From NCBI RefSeq assembly GCF_023502205.1, contig NZ_JAMFLG010000024.1:1-64000 (forward strand): a DNA stretch of 64,000 bases, in the 5' to 3' direction. The position numbers were made by a program, and so were the translations under genes. The stretch comes from Aquiflexum sp. TKW24L. Lineage in GTDB: Bacteria; Bacteroidota; Bacteroidia; Cytophagales; Cyclobacteriaceae. The notes below the pieces were generated by a model. The model was not told where the DNA came from. It worked only from the letters and a program-made list of their open reading frames with translations, and ran no database searches. Of this stretch, positions 19,189-27,872 are shown one piece after another (positions within the stretch are counted from its first letter, which is position 1; each line of letters opens with the position of its first letter).

Positions 19189-20115
19189 ATGAAATTTAAA
19201 AACACTGTCATTAACTTCCATGTGATAAAAAATTCTAATTGGATGGAACGTATTTTTATTTTACTAAAAAAACACTATAAGTTTGTTTCTCTTTCTGACT
19301 TGGAAGATTTTTATTACCACGATATAGGACTTAAAAATGCATGCCATATCACAGTTGATGACGGTGATATCAGTGTCTACACTCATTTATTTCCAATTAT
19401 AAAAAAATACCAAATTCCTATATCTATTTATGTTTCTCCTTTGTGTGTCAAAGCCGGAGAAAATTTTTGGTTTCAGGAGATAGTTGGCTATGATTTTAAA
19501 AAGTTATTTGAATATTTCTCAAAGGTATATGCTCACGAAGCACATTACGAAGGAAAACACCAACTCTATGCAGTTTTGAAACAATTGCCTATTGAAGAAC
19601 TAATAAAGCTTATCGATTCTTTCAGAATAACCGAAGGGATTGAACCAAAATCCCGTATGGGGCTAAATTTGGAACAATTATTAGAATTGAAAGCCTCGGG
19701 TCTTGTTGAAATTGGGGCACATACATATAAACACCCAATATTAGCCAATGAGGACAATCAAACAGTTACGTACGAGATCGGATCTTGTATTTTAGAATTG
19801 GAGGAAATGATTGGAGAAAAAGTGAAGTGGTTTGCCTATCCTAATGGTATTCCCTCCTTAGATTTTTCCAAACGTGAAATGGAGATTCTTAGGGAAAGTG
19901 GAATAAAATTGGCTTTTTCTACAGAAAACAAAAGGTTTTCAAAAAGTGATGATCCTTTAAGTGTCCCAAGAACCGGGATATCCAAAGGAAATATTCCATT
20001 TATTTTCGCAAAATTGTTTTTTGGAAGTAGATGGGATATATTGAAAGGATTATTTAATTCAAATAAAGAGTTGGAGATCAGAAAAAAAATGGTTTCACCT
20101 CAGAAAATTTCTTAA
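19189..20115 (+). CDS. Polysaccharide deacetylase (NodB/CE4 family)
   Basis: The product has 308 residues. The first NodB motif appears as TVDDGD at residues 55-60, carrying the catalytic and metal-binding Asp pair. The zinc ligands lie in HTYKHP at 178-183, the second motif. FAYPNG at about 220 is the third, arginine/aspartate-region motif in a relaxed form. No signal peptide is seen, so the enzyme would act in the cytoplasm or on lipid-linked sugars. CE4 enzymes remove N- or O-acetyl groups from sugar polymers. It ends 9 bases before the next GT4 gene, and the two are surely co-transcribed. The pairing with BioF2-type acyltransferases suggests a deacetylate/re-acylate step. Confidence 0.88.
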   Translation: MKFKNTVINFHVIKNSNWMERIFILLKKHYKFVSLSDLEDFYYHDIGLKNACHITVDDGDISVYTHLFPIIKKYQIPISIYVSPLCVKAGENFWFQEIVGYDFKKLFEYFSKVYAHEAHYEGKHQLYAVLKQLPIEELIKLIDSFRITEGIEPKSRMGLNLEQLLELKASGLVEIGAHTYKHPILANEDNQTVTYEIGSCILELEEMIGEKVKWFAYPNGIPSLDFSKREMEILRESGIKLAFSTENKRFSKSDDPLSVPRTGISKGNIPFIFAKLFFGSRWDILKGLFNSNKELEIRKKMVSPQKIS

Positions 20116-20124
20116 TCTAATATT

Positions 20125-21231
20125 ATGGGGCCAAGTGATCTGAGAGTACTTATTTTTGTTCCCCATTTTTTCAAACCGGGGGGAGTTGCTCTGTTTTACA
20201 AATCCATGCGGCCTTATTTCGAATCAAATTATAAGTATTTTTTCAGAGGGAATAGGTCTTCAAATAATGAAAAGTGGGCTATTTTCAGTTACCTATTAGA
20301 TTATACAAAGTTCCTGATCTATTTATTGATAAATAAAACAGATTTGATAGTATTAAATACTTCTTTAGCCAAATCTGGATGCAGCAGGGATGCCGTCTTC
20401 ATCTTCATTTTGAAATTATTTAAGAAAAATTTTATAGTGTTTTTTCATGGTTGGAATAAAGAGTACGAAGAAAAGGTTGAATTGAATTCGGGTTTTAATA
20501 AATTTCCTTTAAATCAGTTTAAAAAGGCCTCCTCCGTGGTGGTTTTGGCCAAAGATTTCAAATCGAAATTGGAATCTTGGGGTTTCAAACAGGAGATATA
20601 TTTAGGAAGAACTGTTGTAGAGGATAATTTGGTAAAGGGATTTAAGAACCCAATCCTGAAATTTAAGGATGATTCTATTTTCACCTTTATTTTTTTAGCT
20701 AGGTTAGAGAAGTCAAAGGGTATTATAGAGGCCATTCAGGTTTTCAGAGAAATCCAAAAAAGAAATTCAAGTAAGAAATTTCAATTTAAAATAGGAGGAG
20801 AAGGCGGCTTCTTTCAAGAGGCTAAAATTTATGTTGCTGATAATGGAATACCGGGAGTTTTTTTTCTTGGTCATGTAGATGGGCTAGTAAAGAGGCAACT
20901 GTTGGAGGAAGGTCATTTTCTCCTTTTCCCCTCATACAGTGAGGGGATGCCTTTATCAGTTTTAGAAGCGATGGCTTTTGGTCTCCCCTGTATGGTTACT
21001 GCCGTTGGTGGACTAAAAGATTTTTTTGTAGACAAAAAAATGGGCGTATTGCTTGACAACTTGGACATTGAAAAGGCAGCTGAATCTGTTAATTCAATTA
21101 TCAATGACCTTCAACTGTTGACAGATATTTCCACCACCAACTTCTATTTTGCCCAAGAGCATTTCCTCGCCTCTCATATTGCAGAATCCCTAAAAGAATT
21201 AATTTTAACTGTTTACAATAGAGGAACTTGA
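20125..21231 (+). CDS. Glycosyltransferase family 4 protein (paralogue of 9681-10781)
   Basis: The product has 368 residues. The N-terminal FVPHFFKPGGVALFY motif, VFFHGWNKEYEEK, the donor-site segment FIFLARLEKSKGIIEA and GMPLSVLEAMAFGLPCMV mark it as a GT4 enzyme. It aligns colinearly with the minus-strand GT4 protein near the start of the locus, including the unusual FFRGNRSS/FFRGNKST and GCSRD/GCTRD segments. It lies 9 bases downstream of the deacetylase gene. Specificity is unknown; the paired copies could add the same sugar in different linkages. Confidence 0.9.
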   Translation: MGPSDLRVLIFVPHFFKPGGVALFYKSMRPYFESNYKYFFRGNRSSNNEKWAIFSYLLDYTKFLIYLLINKTDLIVLNTSLAKSGCSRDAVFIFILKLFKKNFIVFFHGWNKEYEEKVELNSGFNKFPLNQFKKASSVVVLAKDFKSKLESWGFKQEIYLGRTVVEDNLVKGFKNPILKFKDDSIFTFIFLARLEKSKGIIEAIQVFREIQKRNSSKKFQFKIGGEGGFFQEAKIYVADNGIPGVFFLGHVDGLVKRQLLEEGHFLLFPSYSEGMPLSVLEAMAFGLPCMVTAVGGLKDFFVDKKMGVLLDNLDIEKAAESVNSIINDLQLLTDISTTNFYFAQEHFLASHIAESLKELILTVYNRGT

Positions 21232-21424
21232 TACTTAAATACCTGAAGTCCAAACTGTTTAATGAGACAAAGAAATGGTTTAATTTCCTCTTCTTGGTAA
21301 TTTGGCTTTATGCTATTATTGCTTCCATTTCTGATTAAATAGAAAAATGGAGGGTTTGGTGTTTATTATAATCAACCCGAAAATGCTAGGTGCCTATTGC
21401 CATTAAAATTAATTTCTTGATATT

Positions 21425-21592
21425 TTACTTAGATATTATTTGGGTTTTTTGTTTTAATGTATGTACGCAATTATACCTGTAGATTGGATATCCATTTAAA
21501 TTCTTATCTGCATACTGAAATGCCCGGTACATCGGTCTTTCGTCCCCACTGAAGAAGAATATAGGGTTACTGGCAAAGAAGCGTATATACAT
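21425..21592 (-). CDS. Small ORF of unknown function
   Basis: This lies in the 606-base gap 21232-21837. ATG 21592 to TAA 21425 encodes 55 residues, starting MYIRFFASNPIFFFSGDERP and containing MYRAFQYADKNLNGYPIYRY. It is more polar and GC-richer than the flanking AT-rich DNA, which is why it is listed. No motif is recognised. It could be a small gene or a remnant of a larger one. The rest of the gap shows nothing I can support. Confidence 0.25.
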   Translation of the reverse strand: MYIRFFASNPIFFFSGDERPMYRAFQYADKNLNGYPIYRYNCVHTLKQKTQIISK

Positions 21593-21837
21593 GTTTGTTT
21601 TTAAATTTTCCCGTAGGTAATTAATTTAATTTTTTAAGAGAACACATTAAAATAAATTTGTGACACGAAAATTGATTTATTAAATATATGTTTTAAGGTT
21701 AATATCTTTCTTGACGTTAGAGAAGTCTTCTTCGATGTAGGCTGTTTAGGATTTCATTTCAATTTGGAAACAGTTTATTATTTTGAATTTGTCCATATTC
21801 TATTACTTTTAATAATCAAATAAGTCTCTAAAATCTA

Positions 21838-23517
21838 ATGAACATTTGTAAAGTACTTTTGCCCTCTCAATCTCGCGCCTTGGCCTTAGATCAGAGATTT
21901 TTGATGGCTTGGGATGAATTGTATTCTACTTGCCCTTGGGCCACTGTTTTTCAATCTAGAGATTTTATTTTGACTTGGTTTGATTGCTTTTTTGAATTTC
22001 AACCAACCATACTAACCGATTGGGACGGAAAAACTATGCATGGTTTATGGATTTTAACCGAGTCAAAAAGGGGTTTTTCAGGGCCTGGATTGGATTTGGC
22101 TGAATATCAAGTTTGGCTTTCTACTCCACAAGTTCAACAGACTTTTGTAAAAGAGGCCTTGAAGGTATTCTCAAAAATTTTCCCCAAAAAATCTATTCAT
22201 CTAAAATATATCCCAGGTTCCACTTCCTTGGAGGTATTTAATAGAAGCAGTTTTTTCAAACCAAGAACTGCTTGGTTAGACTTTCAACAACCAATTATGG
22301 AAGTGGACAAGGCTACCCTCCAAAATGAACTTAAAAAGAAAAATAGAAAAGAAAAAATCAATCGATTAAAAAGATTAGGAGAATTGCAATTTTCCCAAAT
22401 CACCGAATTGGAACAGTTTAAATCTCTAATTGATGAGATGACCCTTCAAAGTGATTTCCGTAAAGGAGCCCTTTATAACAAGACTTTTTTCTATGATGAA
22501 CCTCATAGAAAGGACTTTTTGCTACGATTGTTTGAATTGGGACTTGTACACGTTACGGCCCTTTCTGTAAATGGTACCCTTATAGCTTCCAACGCCGGGG
22601 TAATGGGTCGGAATGTAGTCCATTTACAGGGCATCAATAGCCATTCACCTTTTTATTCCAAACATTCCCCCGGTATACTTCATTTTCTGATGTTTGGTAT
22701 CGCATTGAGTGATGCAAATATCCCTGTTTTTGACCTAACTCCCGGAGGTGCTGATGGCTATAAAGCTGTCTTAGCAAATAAAAATGACGAAGCCTACGAA
22801 TTTTGGTATGGACCTAGGGCTTTTATAATTTCCAAAAAAATCTCTTTAAGATTAAAAAAGTGGCTCAAGTTAAAACTCCAAGGTAAAATGTTACGAAATA
22901 TGGACCTGTCCAATTTCAACGTCTTGATTCCTCAACTCAAAAGTGACCTGACCTTTTGGATAAATCGTCAATTTTGTTTTTTGAAAAAAGAAAGAGTCAA
23001 TTTTTTGGAAAAGCGAACTCCGGTTTTCGAATTCTCTTCTAAAACAGATGGCATTAATGGGGGAAAATTGCAGATTCCCAATATAGAGCCTAAGCAATTC
23101 GAGATTTCTAGAAACAAGCTATCCGACCTTTTTTTATGGAAGCAAAAAGATTCTAAAATACCAAGAATGAAACTTTTTCAAGATTGCTTGGTCCGTATAG
23201 AAAATGGGCAGGAGATATATACACTAATCAGTGAGGGTTACCTTATCGGCATTTGCTGGTGGATTCCATCTTCAGCCAATAAAGGAAATATAGATAAAAC
23301 CAAAGACCATTCACACTTTGGATTCCCCTCTCTAACCTGTTCTTATTATGTGGGTGGAAAGGAAGAACTTTTGATGGAATGGATCAATTGGATGCTATTC
23401 AATAAATTAGCCCAACAGGACCCCTTGGAAAAAATTTTCTTGGAAGTAACCAAGGAACAAAAAGAATTGTCAAAAATAGTTCTGGGATCAGAATATTGGA
23501 AAGCAATAGTGATTTAA
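21838..23517 (+). CDS. BioF2/CelD-type GNAT acetyltransferase (second copy)
   Basis: The product has 559 residues, a longer paralogue of the protein at 17471-19009. Shared features are the N-terminal CPWATVFQSRDFILTWFD, the GNAT-like core (DFRKGALYNKTFF, HVTALSVNGTLIASNAGVM, FDLTPGGADGYKAVLANK) and the C-terminal domain with FEISRNKL followed by EIYTLISEGYLIGICWW. The role is inferred to be acyl transfer to a sugar or lipid-linked intermediate. It is the last gene of the plus-strand block, with a clear terminator 20 bases downstream. Two copies of the same architecture in one locus suggest different acceptor positions. Confidence 0.75.
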   Translation: MNICKVLLPSQSRALALDQRFLMAWDELYSTCPWATVFQSRDFILTWFDCFFEFQPTILTDWDGKTMHGLWILTESKRGFSGPGLDLAEYQVWLSTPQVQQTFVKEALKVFSKIFPKKSIHLKYIPGSTSLEVFNRSSFFKPRTAWLDFQQPIMEVDKATLQNELKKKNRKEKINRLKRLGELQFSQITELEQFKSLIDEMTLQSDFRKGALYNKTFFYDEPHRKDFLLRLFELGLVHVTALSVNGTLIASNAGVMGRNVVHLQGINSHSPFYSKHSPGILHFLMFGIALSDANIPVFDLTPGGADGYKAVLANKNDEAYEFWYGPRAFIISKKISLRLKKWLKLKLQGKMLRNMDLSNFNVLIPQLKSDLTFWINRQFCFLKKERVNFLEKRTPVFEFSSKTDGINGGKLQIPNIEPKQFEISRNKLSDLFLWKQKDSKIPRMKLFQDCLVRIENGQEIYTLISEGYLIGICWWIPSSANKGNIDKTKDHSHFGFPSLTCSYYVGGKEELLMEWINWMLFNKLAQQDPLEKIFLEVTKEQKELSKIVLGSEYWKAIVI

Positions 23518-23534
23518 TCCCGAATTTCCAAAAC

Positions 23535-23575
23535 AAAAAAGGTTGCTTATTTCTAAGCAACCTTTTTGATTTTTT
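23535..23575. terminator. Bidirectional rho-independent terminator
   Basis: The stem GGTTGCTTA (23541-23549) pairs with TAAGCAACC (23554-23562) around a TTTC loop, flanked by an A run on the left and a T run on the right. It lies between convergent genes ending at 23517 and 23594, so it can serve both strands. Confidence 0.85.
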
Positions 23576-23593
23576 TATAGAAAGATTTAGAGC

Positions 23594-24988
23594 TTAGAAA
23601 GCCTCCTCATGTGTCTTCTTTCCAAAAATGGTCAACCATATTATTTTGACGTCAAACCAAAGTGACCATTTTTTTAGATATTCAAGATCATGGGAGGTTC
23701 TTTGCTTTTTTTGTTCTTCAGTATCCAATGGACCTCTCCATCCATTTACTTGGGCCCATCCGGTGATTCCTGGCTTGTAATAATGCCTTACCATGTATTT
23801 ATCCTCGGTTTCCTGCATTAACTGATTGAGAAAAACCCTGTGAGGACGTGGACCTACGACACTCATCTCTCCTGTCAAAACATTGATAAATTGCGGTAAT
23901 TCATCAAGACTATATTTTCTTAAAAATTTACCCACTTTAGTTATTCTTGGATCATCCTTTACGGTAGATTGAATACCGCCCAAAATACTATCATTGTTGC
24001 TCATGGACCGGAATTTATATACTTTGAATGGCTTACCTCCTTTACCCGTCCTTATTGGCGTGTAAAAAACAGGTCCTGGGGAGTTAAGCTTGATTACTAT
24101 ACCAATTAGAATAAAGATTGGCGAAAGAAATAAAAGTACAGCTGATGCAAATATAATGTCAAAAACATTTTTCAATAAGTTTGGAAACCAATTGTCCAAA
24201 GGAAGTTGACGGATATTTACCAACTGAAGATCACCAAACTGGTATGTCTTAAAATTCTCTCCAAATATTCCTTGATAGTCGGGAACAAATCTTATTCTTG
24301 TCCCATGATAATCCGCAACTTCAACAATTGACTTTATTTTATCCAACTCATTGTAAGGCAAAGCAATTATTATTTCATCAGCAAAGTTATCCTTCAAATA
24401 GTCCTTTAATCCCTCTAAGGTAGAAACAACTCTGTCATTCTTACCTGTCGCATTAACTTCCGGACTACATTCAATAAAACCCTGGACCGCAAATTTGGCA
24501 TAGGAATTAGACTCTAAAAAACCTGCCACTTTATTTGCCAATAGACCTGATCCAGCAATTAATGTTGTACTCATCTTGGCACGTCTCTCCTTTATAGGAG
24601 CTGAAAGTCTAATTACTAGTGAATTGGTAATTATACCTAAAGATGGGATCCCCGCCAAAACAGCAATTAATAAATTTCGAACATCTTTTGGAAAGGAAAA
24701 TATCAAATACATAATCCCGATAATTCCTGCCAAAATGAAGTATGTTTTGAAATATTTGCTCATTCTAGATTTGAATAAGCTGCTCCCTGTCCAATCAACG
24801 TACAATTTGTTCGAGTAACCAATGATCAGCCAAAGAGAAATCAATGCTATTAAAAATACTACCTCCATCCTTTGGAAGTTGAGGTCATTTATTCTGTAAA
24901 AGTACAATGAAACAAAGAATGCAATGCTTAAGCTAATCACATCCCAGAAAACAAGAACAGGGACGTTTGATTTGTGATGATTTGTCAT
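23594..24988 (-). CDS. Polyprenyl-phosphate sugar-1-phosphate transferase (WcaJ/ExoY-type)
   Basis: The product has 464 residues. The N-terminal half has four or five hydrophobic helices (about residues 10-125), followed by a CoA-binding-like Rossmann segment (TLIAGSGLLANKVAGFLE, about 145) and a further membrane helix near 275-295. The C-terminal catalytic domain carries SPGPVFYTPIRTGKGGKPF, KVYKFRSM, KYSLDELPQFINVLTGEMS and VVGPRPH, diagnostic of the bacterial sugar transferase family. It moves a sugar-1-phosphate (often glucose) to undecaprenyl phosphate at the inner membrane and so starts repeat-unit synthesis. It has its own promoter at 25089-25121. Confidence 0.93.
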   Translation of the reverse strand: MTNHHKSNVPVLVFWDVISLSIAFFVSLYFYRINDLNFQRMEVVFLIALISLWLIIGYSNKLYVDWTGSSLFKSRMSKYFKTYFILAGIIGIMYLIFSFPKDVRNLLIAVLAGIPSLGIITNSLVIRLSAPIKERRAKMSTTLIAGSGLLANKVAGFLESNSYAKFAVQGFIECSPEVNATGKNDRVVSTLEGLKDYLKDNFADEIIIALPYNELDKIKSIVEVADYHGTRIRFVPDYQGIFGENFKTYQFGDLQLVNIRQLPLDNWFPNLLKNVFDIIFASAVLLFLSPIFILIGIVIKLNSPGPVFYTPIRTGKGGKPFKVYKFRSMSNNDSILGGIQSTVKDDPRITKVGKFLRKYSLDELPQFINVLTGEMSVVGPRPHRVFLNQLMQETEDKYMVRHYYKPGITGWAQVNGWRGPLDTEEQKKQRTSHDLEYLKKWSLWFDVKIIWLTIFGKKTHEEAF

Positions 24989-25088
24989 AGCCTTTAAAAA
25001 TTATTTTAATGTAGAATATTTAAGCTTTTTACTATGTAAGTAATAAACCAAATGGTGGTTAAGTTATCTAAGGCTTTTTGAATGGCAT

Positions 25089-25121
25089 CAAATATACATA
25101 AAATTGTATTTCAATCCCAAA
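25089..25121 (-). promoter_or_regulatory. Promoter of the initiating sugar transferase
   Basis: On the minus strand TTTG (25121-25118), 21 bases, then TATATTTG (25096-25089). The match to the Bacteroidota consensus is complete. It lies about 100 bases upstream of the ATG at 24988. The rest of 24989-25713 is AT-rich without a recognisable gene. Confidence 0.6.
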
Positions 25122-25713
25122 AATAACCTTATTAAATAAACATTACCTTTTTTTCGGTTTTGCGTAATGATGATGTAAATATAAAGGCTTAAAATTAAAA
25201 TAAAAACAAAATGCAAAAAAAATTATTCAAAAAGCAAAAATATGTATTGATATGATATTAGTTTAAGTCTGTATTTTGAATTCTCATCTTGGTAGAATTA
25301 AAATAATATATTCAATTCAACTATTTTTAAGATTAAAAGAAGATGAGATCTAAAATATATAGATTATCAAATATTCAAATTCTTAACTTTCTTATGTTTA
25401 TTTATGTCAAATAGAATTTCTCTATTTCATTAATACATTCTAATTAGCAAATACTTGGCCATATTTTATTGCATGATCACGCCAATCAGGATTAAAAATT
25501 ATATGTCACCGTTATTCTAAGTGGATTTCCTTTCCTCTATTTCTGAAAGTTCAGTTAATTCTTATTTTGAGTTTTTTACTAATGAGTTTCGATTTGAATT
25601 ATCTTGCCGTAGGAAGAATTCAAAAATTTTTACTTAATGAACCAAGATCATAGCCCATAAAATCCCATTTTTGTATTCCTATTTGCTAAAAGCGACAATT
25701 AAAATTTCTTATT

Positions 25714-27033
25714 TTGAAAATTTATCTTCTGTTATTAGGTTATGCTTTATTCCTTTTCTTTTTGGGATATTGCATTCCACGACAAGAGTTTTTGATTACA
25801 TTTATTCTTTTTGGGCTTTGCTTTATACTCTATCTTTTGATTTGCTTGAATTTCAAACTTAGGAATTTCTCAATTGTGAGAGGATTGTTGTTTGCAATTT
25901 TATTGAGGATGATTTTGATTGTTTCCGTACCCTCACTTTCAGATGATTTCTACAGGTATTTTTTTGATGGGCAATTGTTAAACAGTGGACAAAATCCCTA
26001 TTTGATGACTCCTTCAGAAATCATGAATTCTAAAGGTGCTGAATTAAATGCATACTGGGTCTTGCTATATTCCAAGATGAATTCCCATGACTATTTTTCC
26101 GTTTATCCACCATTGCACCAATTTTTCTTTTACATATCTTCCCTTGGAGGTCCAAGTTTAGTCTTTAACATTCTAATTCTGAGATTGGTCATAATTGCAT
26201 TTGACTTTTTGAATATGTATTTATTGTATAAGATTCTTATTCAATTGGACCAACCAATTTCAAAAGTTTGGTTTTATGCATTCAACCCGCTTATCATTCT
26301 CGAACTGACGGGAAATCTTCATTTTGAAGGATTGGTTTTGACAGGAATTTTGACTTCAATTTATTTTTTTATCAGAAATAAATCAGGATTATCTTCTCTT
26401 GGATGGTCGTGGGCTATAGGAATAAAGATGACACCTTTAATGCTAGGACTGTTTATGGTATCTAAATGGAAGAAGGACCAGATGCTGTCGTTTTTTATCT
26501 TTTCGGCAATATTTATTTCGTTGTCTTTATTTCCTTTGATTTTTTCTAACGGCTTTCAAAAATTATGGCAAAGCATAAGACTATTTCAAAGCAATTTTGA
26601 GTTTAATGCATCAATTTATTATTTGATTAAATGGTGTTCAGGTTTTTTTATTAATTATAATCCGATTGCGTATGTCGGACCCACACTTAATATTATTGCC
26701 CTCATTGCAATAATATGGTATAGTTTAAAAGTCAAGATTTATAATTATGAGGATTTTTGTATTGGAATAGTATATGTCTACCTTATTTATCTTTTGGTTC
26801 AAAATGTGGTCCATCCGTGGTATATCATTCCTGCATTTGGTGTCAGCTTATTGACCAAAAGTAAAATATTTTTCGTTTGGACAGGATTGGTATTTTTATC
26901 CTACAATGCTTATTCTAGTGAGAATTTTGAAGAAAATACAATTTTACTTGTAATAGAATATTCTTTATTGTTCATTTTTATATTAAAAGAGATATTCTTT
27001 AAATCCTTGTTGAGTGAAAAATATCAAATTTAA
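25714..27033 (+). CDS. Membrane mannosyltransferase-like protein (GT-C fold)
   Basis: The product has 439 residues with about ten hydrophobic segments. The start is TTG at 25714 (MKIYLLLLGYAL), since no in-frame ATG lies nearby upstream. The first loop carries SLSDDFYRYFFDGQLL and GQNPY, the acidic motif seen in polyprenyl-phosphate-dependent GT-C mannosyltransferases (GT87/DUF2029-like). The central NPLIILELTGNLHFEGLVL and the late VVHPWYIIPAFG segments are also typical of the group. It probably uses a polyprenyl-phosphate-linked sugar at the outer face of the inner membrane. It is not obviously in an operon with its neighbours. Confidence 0.72.
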   Translation: MKIYLLLLGYALFLFFLGYCIPRQEFLITFILFGLCFILYLLICLNFKLRNFSIVRGLLFAILLRMILIVSVPSLSDDFYRYFFDGQLLNSGQNPYLMTPSEIMNSKGAELNAYWVLLYSKMNSHDYFSVYPPLHQFFFYISSLGGPSLVFNILILRLVIIAFDFLNMYLLYKILIQLDQPISKVWFYAFNPLIILELTGNLHFEGLVLTGILTSIYFFIRNKSGLSSLGWSWAIGIKMTPLMLGLFMVSKWKKDQMLSFFIFSAIFISLSLFPLIFSNGFQKLWQSIRLFQSNFEFNASIYYLIKWCSGFFINYNPIAYVGPTLNIIALIAIIWYSLKVKIYNYEDFCIGIVYVYLIYLLVQNVVHPWYIIPAFGVSLLTKSKIFFVWTGLVFLSYNAYSSENFEENTILLVIEYSLLFIFILKEIFFKSLLSEKYQI

Positions 27034-27121
27034 GGTATTTAAAAATATAGCAATTTAATGGTGTTGTAAGCTGCTAGTAAGGATCAAAAATATTACTTTA
27101 ACACATAACTATCCATCAAAA

Positions 27122-27598
27122 CTAAATCCTCCTTATTTGCTTAAAAATTTTATTCAATACCACCTCTTTATTTTGAGTGATCCTAATTTTGGTTCCATCC
27201 ACCATTTCAACCATACCTCCCTCAGATTTTAACACCTTTTTAATATATATTGGATTTATCAGGTGTGAATGATGAATTCTTAAAAAGCCATTATCTACCA
27301 ATATTTCACACATATCTTTTAAAATTCTTGATACGATCAATTCTGTCAATTGCATTTTATCATTTGAATTCAGGCAAAATACTTTACTATAATTCCTGTC
27401 AGCTTCACACCTAACAATATCATCTATATTAATAATTTCAAAGCCATTTAATATTGGAAGAGCTATTTTTGAATTCAAGGGGATGTACAAATTCTCCATA
27501 ATTTTTTTCACTTTCTGAGGGAAACATTCCTTCATTAGAAGGGAATTTATTGATACTTGAGAAATACCATTTTTCTTTTTCTTAATTGGGAATTCCAA
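27122..27598 (-). CDS. LytTR-domain DNA-binding regulator without receiver
   Basis: The product has 158 residues. Residues about 55-158 form a LytTR DNA-binding domain: INIDDIVRCEADRNYSKVFC, LVDNGFLRIHHSHLIN, then GGMVEMVDGTKIRITQNK. In two-component regulators this domain follows a CheY-like receiver, but here the 50 N-terminal residues are short and basic (MEFPIKKKKNG). It is therefore a stand-alone regulator. It is divergently arranged with the lipoprotein gene at 27873; shared control of the 274-base intergenic region is possible but not shown. Confidence 0.85.
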   Translation of the reverse strand: MEFPIKKKKNGISQVSINSLLMKECFPQKVKKIMENLYIPLNSKIALPILNGFEIINIDDIVRCEADRNYSKVFCLNSNDKMQLTELIVSRILKDMCEILVDNGFLRIHHSHLINPIYIKKVLKSEGGMVEMVDGTKIRITQNKEVVLNKIFKQIRRI

Positions 27599-27841
27599 TA
27601 TATAAAATTAAAATGCTAAAAAATCAATTCATACTGCAAATTATTGTAATCAAATTATTATTAACGATATAAATAGGGTCTTTAATTTTTTTTTTTGTAC
27701 ACTGAGATGGGTTAATGGTATAAAAAAATAAGGTTTCTATACATTAATCTTAGCTTCTAATTTTTTGTCACTTCAATTCTGGTGTGAAATCTATAACTTC
27801 ATGGTTATCAAGAGGTAAAACCTTGGTCTTTTTAATCCAAA

Positions 27842-27849
27842 TAATTTTG
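27842..27849 (+). promoter_or_regulatory. -7 promoter element of the Big_2 lipoprotein gene
   Basis: TAATTTTG matches TAnnTTTG and lies 24 bases before the ATG at 27873. No correctly spaced -33 TTTG is present, so an activator such as the adjacent LytTR protein could be needed. Confidence 0.4.
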
Positions 27850-27872
27850 TAAACCTTTAATATTTAATCAAA

